Shown piece after piece: positions 6,536 through 10,318 of a DNA stretch of 10,318 bases. This DNA is from an uncultured Christensenella sp. (lineage in GTDB: Bacteria; Bacillota; Clostridia; Christensenellales; UBA1242), in assembly GCA_905203645.1 (NCBI GenBank), contig CAJKWP010000045.1, positions 1 through 10,318 on the forward strand. Direction: 5' to 3'. A program made the position numbers and the translations under genes. Within the stretch, counting starts at the first letter, position 1; every line of letters begins with the position of its first letter. The notes under the pieces are model-generated. The model was given only the letters and a program-made list of their open reading frames with translations, was not told the origin of the DNA and made no database searches.

Positions 6536-7465
6536 TCAAACAAAGTCAAAGTGAAAACACAAAAATTTGACGTTTTCAAGTTCACTGTTGTTGCCCGCTT
6601 CTTCAAGTTGTTGCTTGTATGTTTCGATTTGTCCTTTTATGGCAAAATCAAAAAACTTGTTCAAATCTGCAACTTTTGAAACGCTTACAAATTTTTGAGC
6701 ACGTTCGTTGTCTACATAAGTCTTGTAATCTTCGAATGTCAAAGTTTGTGTGACTGCTTCAAAGTTTGAAATGTATTTGCCGTCAAATGTGTCAAAGTTT
6801 GCAAGATACGCATTTGACCATGCAATCAAGTTTGCTGTTTTTGCTTGAACATAGTCATTGTTGTGAAATGTTTGATTTTGTGAAGGCATAATTTTGTTTG
6901 CACATTCCAGCACTTTTGCATAACTTGAAAGCAATCTTTTGTTCAAGTCGTTCAATGCTTCTGTATAGGGAGCAACACTTTCTTTTGTAACAGTTGTAAA
7001 AATTGCATTGTTCAAATTGTAATATTTGTCAAAATATTCATCCAAATAATTTTTGTACTCGGTTATGATTTTTTGAGTGTTGCTTATTTCGGACTTGATT
7101 TTTTTTGTTTGTTCGTTGTAAATTTTGTCATTTTTTGCAAAGGCAAGTTGCAAACAATAAGTTTGGTTGAGCTGTGTAAAAGTATCATAAATCGTATTTA
7201 CATTTTTGAATTTTGCGACATTTTTGTCAAATTTTGCCCAGTCATAAGTTTCGTCATCATGTGATACTTTTGTTAAAAGTTTGTACAAATTGTCATTTGA
7301 TGTTTGCACCTTTTCAATGTCTGCTTGATTTATAGTTGCAAGCGCCTTGTAGGATTCATCTGGCTTTGGTGTAGGGAAGAAGATTGCAACAATCAAAAAG
7401 CCAGCACCAACCAAAAGTGCCAAAATAACCAGATACTTAATAATTTTTTTTGCAGCTTGTTTCAT
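6536..7465 (-). CDS. Membrane-anchored helical protein (second gene of envelope operon)
   Basis: This 309-aa protein of no family I recognise has a positively charged start (MKQAAKKIIK) and one strong hydrophobic segment at about 9-30, followed by a Pro-rich break (FPTPKPDESY). There is no lipobox Cys. It is therefore most likely a single-pass protein anchored by an uncleaved signal, with about 275 residues outside. The exterior part is helical, rich in Lys, Asn, Tyr and Thr, with long helices around residues 60-190, and ends in an aromatic tail (FLCFHFDFV). ATG 7465 has AAGGAG 5 nt upstream, and this site overlaps the TAA stop of the preceding gene. The next gene starts 14 nt after this one stops. 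Being sandwiched between two lipoprotein genes argues that the three products work together at the cell surface. The role is unknown; a distant paralogous relation to the following lipoprotein is possible. Confidence 0.85.
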   Translation of the reverse strand: MKQAAKKIIKYLVILALLVGAGFLIVAIFFPTPKPDESYKALATINQADIEKVQTSNDNLYKLLTKVSHDDETYDWAKFDKNVAKFKNVNTIYDTFTQLNQTYCLQLAFAKNDKIYNEQTKKIKSEISNTQKIITEYKNYLDEYFDKYYNLNNAIFTTVTKESVAPYTEALNDLNKRLLSSYAKVLECANKIMPSQNQTFHNNDYVQAKTANLIAWSNAYLANFDTFDGKYISNFEAVTQTLTFEDYKTYVDNERAQKFVSVSKVADLNKFFDFAIKGQIETYKQQLEEAGNNSELENVKFLCFHFDFV

Positions 7466-7474
7466 TTTTTCTCC

Positions 7475-8248
7475 TTATAGTTCGATATAATCAAATACAA
7501 ATGCGATGTTGTAACTGAAACCGTTGTGTACAGAATTTATGCCACTTGCGTGCATTTCAAATTTGCCGTCATACAAGCTTCCAGAGTCCACAACTTTTTG
7601 AGTACGGAGTATGCGCTGGTTTTCGACAGCGACACTTTCGTGATTGTAAACAGTATAAAATGTTGAAAGTTCGTATGAAATTTTTATGCTGATGTATCCA
7701 TCATCAATCGGACATGTAAAACTGTTGTTCCCCAAAATGTTTGTTTGCTGATTTGTTGGGGCAAAGTCTTCAAATTGGTTTGATATATTCGTACCGTTTA
7801 TATTTATGTTCAGTTGATTTATTTTCAAACTGTTTTGATTGTATAAAAAGTTGTTTTCGGAAAACGAAACAATCGAAACAGGAGTGATATATACTTTTGA
7901 CAAAACAAACTTGCCAGAAAGTTTTTGTGCTTTTTGCGCAACAAACTCAAGTGTTACATTTGAACTGATGTCCACTTGTTGTCCTTCAAAAACAAAACCG
8001 GATTTTTGTGGATACAAAGCAAGTTGCGTTTTTTTGGTGACAAACTTAAAATAACCTTGTGCATCTGTTGTGGCATAAACAGTCACTTTGTCGGTTATAT
8101 TTACATTTTCAAGTGGACGATTGTCAAAATAAACATACCCGCTCACAGTATGAGTTGCGCCTTCCAAAAAAACTTCGCAACCACAAAGCAGTGTGCTGAT
8201 AACAAAAAATATACCACAAAGAGCCAAAATCTTTAATAACTTTTTCAT
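7475..8248 (-). CDS. Lipoprotein with carboxypeptidase-regulatory-like domain (first gene of envelope operon)
   Basis: This 257-aa exported lipoprotein has the signal peptide MKKLLKILALCGIFF... ending in LCGC, with the likely lipidated Cys at 24 (Cys at -2 is unusual). Residues about 33-103 form a beta domain of the carboxypeptidase-regulatory-like type: VSGYVYFDNRPLENVNI, then TTDAQGYFKF at 60-69, then YPQKSGFVF. That order (XGxVxDxxxPLxxVxV...TDxxGxFxF) is typical of such prealbumin-like folds, which act as structural or binding modules. Residues about 110-257 are a second beta-rich region I do not recognise. ATG 8248 starts the signal peptide, and no alternative start fits. Unlike the genes below it in the operon, it has no ribosome binding site, and the predicted promoter starts transcription only 3-4 nt before the ATG. 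It is the promoter-proximal gene of the minus-strand operon. Confidence 0.85.
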   Translation of the reverse strand: MKKLLKILALCGIFFVISTLLCGCEVFLEGATHTVSGYVYFDNRPLENVNITDKVTVYATTDAQGYFKFVTKKTQLALYPQKSGFVFEGQQVDISSNVTLEFVAQKAQKLSGKFVLSKVYITPVSIVSFSENNFLYNQNSLKINQLNININGTNISNQFEDFAPTNQQTNILGNNSFTCPIDDGYISIKISYELSTFYTVYNHESVAVENQRILRTQKVVDSGSLYDGKFEMHASGINSVHNGFSYNIAFVFDYIEL

Positions 8249-8257
8249 TACTTAATA

Positions 8258-8286
8258 AGTATAACAATATTACACAGAAAATGCAA
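8258..8286 (-). promoter_or_regulatory. Promoter of the envelope-gltX operon, apparently with almost no leader
   Basis: Read on the minus strand: the -10 box TATACT is at 8263-8258 and is preceded by TGT (extended -10). A weak -35 box, TTGCAT, is at 8286-8281, 17 nt upstream. Nine bases separate the -10 box from ATG 8248, so a start at the usual distance gives a leader of only 3-4 nt. No Shine-Dalgarno precedes the ATG. The weak -35 may be offset by the extended -10. Confidence 0.65.
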
Positions 8287-8323
8287 TGTTTTTTTGCAAA
8301 CAAAAAAAGTTGGCACACTAACC

Positions 8324-8352
8324 TTGAAATGCGTATTTTTGTGTTTTAAAAT
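8324..8352 (+). promoter_or_regulatory. Sigma-A promoter of the coiled-coil/beta protein gene
   Basis: The -35 box TTGAAA (8324-8329), a 17-nt spacer and the -10 box TAAAAT (8347-8352) are followed by an expected start near 8359. The leader is about 20 nt and contains the strong ribosome site AAAGGAG (8363-8369), 9 nt before ATG 8379. It is divergent from the envelope operon promoter, and about 37 bp separate the two -35 boxes. Confidence 0.82.
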
Positions 8353-8378
8353 AATGTCCGTCAAAGGAGAAAAACAAT

Positions 8379-9923
8379 ATGAATTATGAAAATTTAAAAT
8401 TACAAAATCAAATTGAACAACTGGAAAAACGTGTATCAAACATAAGAACAACAGACGTTTCACAAATTTATCAAACCATTCAAACCAGCAATCAAGATAT
8501 CCAAAATCTGAACAATTCGTTTACAAATCTTTCAACAAGTTTGAATACAGTTGCAGACAGTTTGGAAGAACTTTCAAGCAACATAAGTTACAACGACTTG
8601 CTAACCTTGAACCTTTCCAGAAATGTTGCAGACGATTTCAACACTTCAAGTCAAACCGAGTATTTTTACACAACTGTGCAAGAAAAGTATGCAAGCACAG
8701 CATATCTTATCCCATGGCATTTTGTTGTCGGACTTGGTCAAGTTGTAAGCGGAAAAATAACACTTCGTGGAATGCATTTTGCCGACACAATTGTTTATGG
8801 AAAACTTTTACTCAATGACAAAACAAATTCTTGGGCAATAGGTTGCACAAACAACGGAGGAGCGATAACTTTTGAGTTTAATTTTTCATTTGTACCAAAA
8901 CAAAAAAACAATAAATTTACGTTTTCATTTGAAGAAATGCAAGACCTTACTTTGTTAGATATAAAAATTGAATTTTTCAGCGGAAACAACCCCATTATGC
9001 TCAATTATTCAAATCAAAATCAAATAGCAATGTTTGGCAACACTTTGTATGTTTACAGGGGATTGAGAACTTCAACCGAAACCCTTTACATGGACAAAAT
9101 GCAAAATATGGCGATAACAAATCAAGATGACATAGATTTTACAACATCAACATTGATGGATGGAATTTGCAACGAAAGAATTGCAATGCTCAATGAAACA
9201 GACTGGATAATGCACAACAAATCTTCGTTCAACAAAAATTCTATTGGTATCAATTTGAGCGGTGTTTATTCAACTTACAGTTTGGCTGTAAACGATGCGG
9301 TTGGCATTTCGCTTATGTCATCGGCGACACCATATACTTGCCAAACAATCACAAACAGCACAACAAAATTCAAGTATATCATTTTGGCTGTCAACTATGT
9401 TGCTGAAAAAGGACTTACACTTTTTGCAACAAAGGGAAAAGCGGCAAATGCAATTACTCTCAAATACAACAATCAAGATTTACCAAATGTTTTTGTTGAT
9501 ATTCAAGCAGTTTTGCCAATGGGGGCAACTGAACTTGGTGATGGTCAAACTTTCTATGGGTATGTTGCAGTAAGGGAAGATGGCGAATGTATTTATTTCC
9601 CTGATTTCAATTCGACATACTATATCAAACTTGGATTTGGCAGAAATCCATTTTGTTTTTTGGATGGTGACAAAATCTCAATTACACTTGGTGGCAAAAA
9701 TTTTTGCAAACGTGTAATACTTGCAAAAAACACAAGTGGTGTTTGGGCAGTGGAAGAACAATATTTTTACAAAGGCATAGACCATATTTATCCAATAAAC
9801 AACGCCCATTTTGTTTTTGTTCGAAAAAATGGCAACGTAATTTTGGACAAAAAAGAAAAATATTATTTCAAAAAGGATATTCAAGTTATCCAATACACGG
9901 ATGTTTCAACAACAACCGCATAA
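8379..9923 (+). CDS. Fibre-like protein: N-terminal coiled coil plus beta-rich body
   Basis: This 514-aa protein of unknown family starts at ATG 8379 with AAAGGAG 9 nt upstream. Residues about 5-70 have heptad spacing of Leu, Ile and Val typical of a coiled coil (LKLQNQIEQLEKRVSNI, later LNNSFTNL, LNTVADSLEEL). The remaining 440 residues are rich in alternating hydrophobic/polar strands, Gly, Asn, Thr and aromatics, with elements such as VVSGKITLRGMHF and FYGYVAVREDGECIYF, and look all-beta. There is no signal peptide, membrane span, sorting motif or lipobox. A coiled-coil stalk followed by large beta domains is the architecture of phage tail fibres and upper baseplate proteins, but no phage gene is next to it, and it has its own promoter and terminator. 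It could be a remnant or domesticated fibre, or a cytosolic structural protein. Codon use looks like that of its neighbours, so recent transfer is not evident. Confidence 0.85.
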   Translation: MNYENLKLQNQIEQLEKRVSNIRTTDVSQIYQTIQTSNQDIQNLNNSFTNLSTSLNTVADSLEELSSNISYNDLLTLNLSRNVADDFNTSSQTEYFYTTVQEKYASTAYLIPWHFVVGLGQVVSGKITLRGMHFADTIVYGKLLLNDKTNSWAIGCTNNGGAITFEFNFSFVPKQKNNKFTFSFEEMQDLTLLDIKIEFFSGNNPIMLNYSNQNQIAMFGNTLYVYRGLRTSTETLYMDKMQNMAITNQDDIDFTTSTLMDGICNERIAMLNETDWIMHNKSSFNKNSIGINLSGVYSTYSLAVNDAVGISLMSSATPYTCQTITNSTTKFKYIILAVNYVAEKGLTLFATKGKAANAITLKYNNQDLPNVFVDIQAVLPMGATELGDGQTFYGYVAVREDGECIYFPDFNSTYYIKLGFGRNPFCFLDGDKISITLGGKNFCKRVILAKNTSGVWAVEEQYFYKGIDHIYPINNAHFVFVRKNGNVILDKKEKYYFKKDIQVIQYTDVSTTTA

Positions 9924-9940
9924 AATGCATTTTAAAATCG

Positions 9941-10013
9941 AAAAAAATTCCCAATCAAAAGTGAGTTTTCAAAAAATTTGATATTCGCTCAACTTTTGAT
10001 TGGGAATTTTTTT
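9941..10013. terminator. Bidirectional terminator with a perfect 22-bp stem and 29-nt loop
   Basis: Arms 9941-9962 and 9992-10013 are exact reverse complements over 22 bases, built around TTCCCAATCAAAAGT with A7 and T7 ends. The loop (9963-9991) begins with GAG and ends with CTC plus an unpaired A, which could lengthen the stem to 25 bp with one bulge. A further T-run follows at 10015-10023. It lies between convergent genes ending at 9923 (+) and 10022 (-), so it can stop transcription both ways. The stem and loop are longer than in the other two terminators here. Confidence 0.82.
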
Positions 10014-10021
10014 ATTTTTTT

Positions 10022-10318
10022 TTAAGGCTTGTCAAAGAATGCAAACATATTTGCAAGTTGACCAATGCACATTATCATATCAAAAAATTTTGGGACAAAG
10101 ATATCAATATTTTCAATTTCGGTTACAATCATGGCAGATTGCATTGAAAAGTTGTATATTTTCAAAACATTTTTGATGCACATTTTTACGTCTTCGCTTT
10201 TGAGTTCATAAAGTTCGTTCATGTACTTTAACGTTGTTTTTCCGTCGGTCAAAAACCATTTGTTTTCCTTTTGTTGTGCTGTTAGAGTAAACCGGTAAGA
10301 ATTGGCCAAAATATCATC
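10022..10318 (-). CDS. 3' part of an unknown gene, weakly DUF1828-like
   Basis: The gene is cut by the right window edge. The frame stays open to base 10318, and 98 residues are visible before TAA at 10024-10022. The TTG at 10309 is most likely an internal Leu codon, since the frame continues as DDI before it and no ribosome site can be judged. The visible part has a strand pair, then KWFLTDGKTTLKYMNEL, a helical middle, a VTEIENIDIF strand and a helical end (FFDMIMCIGQLANMF). The order 'strand, LTDxGxTLxxL, helix, hydrophobic strand, helix' recalls the DUF1828 domain, but this is a weak memory-based resemblance. No signal peptide or membrane span is visible in this part. It is convergent with the fibre-like gene and shares its terminator. 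Confidence 0.7.
   Translation of the reverse strand, partial: DDILANSYRFTLTAQQKENKWFLTDGKTTLKYMNELYELKSEDVKMCIKNVLKIYNFSMQSAMIVTEIENIDIFVPKFFDMIMCIGQLANMFAFFDKP

Larger units (their letters stand above)
3281..8248 (-). other. Predicted five-gene operon: envelope trio, gltX, HAM1-like gene
   Basis: Five genes run in the same direction with gaps of 9, 14, 9 and 4 nt in transcription order. Each internal gene has a good AAGGAG/AGGAG/AAGGA site that overlaps or lies beside the previous stop. No terminator or convincing internal promoter was found between 8248 and 3281. The single recognisable promoter is at 8258-8286. Read-through into the gene at 2757-3236 is possible, because the first clear terminator is at 2716-2739. 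Confidence 0.8.

Noticed and set aside
6522..6539. TTG 6539 as the start of the helical lipoprotein
   Set aside because: ATG 6521 has AAGGAG at 7 nt and starts the typical MKK signal peptide; the AAGGAG would lie inside the longer reading frame.
8289..8308. T7-G-CAAA-C-A7 inverted repeat in the divergent intergenic region as a terminator or operator
   Set aside because: It is almost pure A:T pairing, no gene ends there on either strand, and such tracts arise easily in AT-rich intergenic DNA.
9921..9934. 14-nt palindrome TAAAATGCATTTTA overlapping the stop of the fibre-like gene as an operator or attachment site
   Set aside because: AT-rich, single copy in the window, and immediately next to a terminator; no promoter or integrase nearby gives it a role.
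1..10318. Search for CRISPR repeats, tRNA or rRNA genes, transposases and attachment-site direct repeats
   Set aside because: None was found by eye on either strand; nearly all the sequence is accounted for by protein genes with short intergenic regions.

Overview
The window is about 10.3 kb of AT-rich DNA (roughly one third G+C by eye). It most likely comes from an uncultured anaerobic Clostridia-like member of the Firmicutes (Bacillota). The evidence is: strong AAGGAG/GGAG ribosome binding sites; several near-consensus sigma-A promoters with 17-nt spacers; U-tract terminators; a glutamyl-tRNA synthetase that looks like the longer clostridial form; a PflX-type radical SAM protein; and a BspA-type leucine-rich-repeat surface protein of the kind common in gut anaerobes. 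TAA, TAG and TGA all act as stops, so the code is the standard bacterial one. No mobile element, CRISPR array, tRNA or rRNA was seen.

Layout from left to right. (1) The 3' end of an exported BspA-like LRR_5 protein (+). (2) A shared bidirectional terminator, then a PflX-type (COG1313) radical SAM gene (-). (3) A divergent pair of promoters, then a small unknown gene (+). (4) A bidirectional terminator. (5) A run of six minus-strand genes from 8248 down to 2757. In transcription order these are a carboxypeptidase-regulatory-like lipoprotein, a membrane-anchored helical protein, a helical lipoprotein, gltX, a divergent HAM1/RdgB-like nucleotidase, and a small protein with a duplicated GYAT motif. 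(6) A divergent promoter region at 8249-8378. (7) A 514-aa coiled-coil plus beta protein resembling a fibre (+). (8) A terminator with an unusually long perfect stem. (9) The 3' end of a gene (-) that weakly resembles DUF1828 proteins.

The first five minus-strand genes look like one operon. Gaps are 4 to 14 nt, and each downstream ribosome binding site overlaps or lies close to the stop codon of the gene before it. Three uncharacterised envelope proteins are thus apparently made from the same transcript as a tRNA synthetase and a nucleotide-pool enzyme. The sixth gene has its own near-perfect promoter, whose -35 box contains the stop codon of the HAM1-like gene.

The most notable points are two promoters placed so that the predicted transcript starts at, or a few bases before, the ATG (the radical SAM gene and the first gene of the envelope operon), and the envelope trio itself, in which the second and third proteins may be distant paralogues. 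The HAM1-like protein lacks family motifs, and the orphan fibre-like protein has no phage context. All functional statements come from reading the sequence; no database search was possible.
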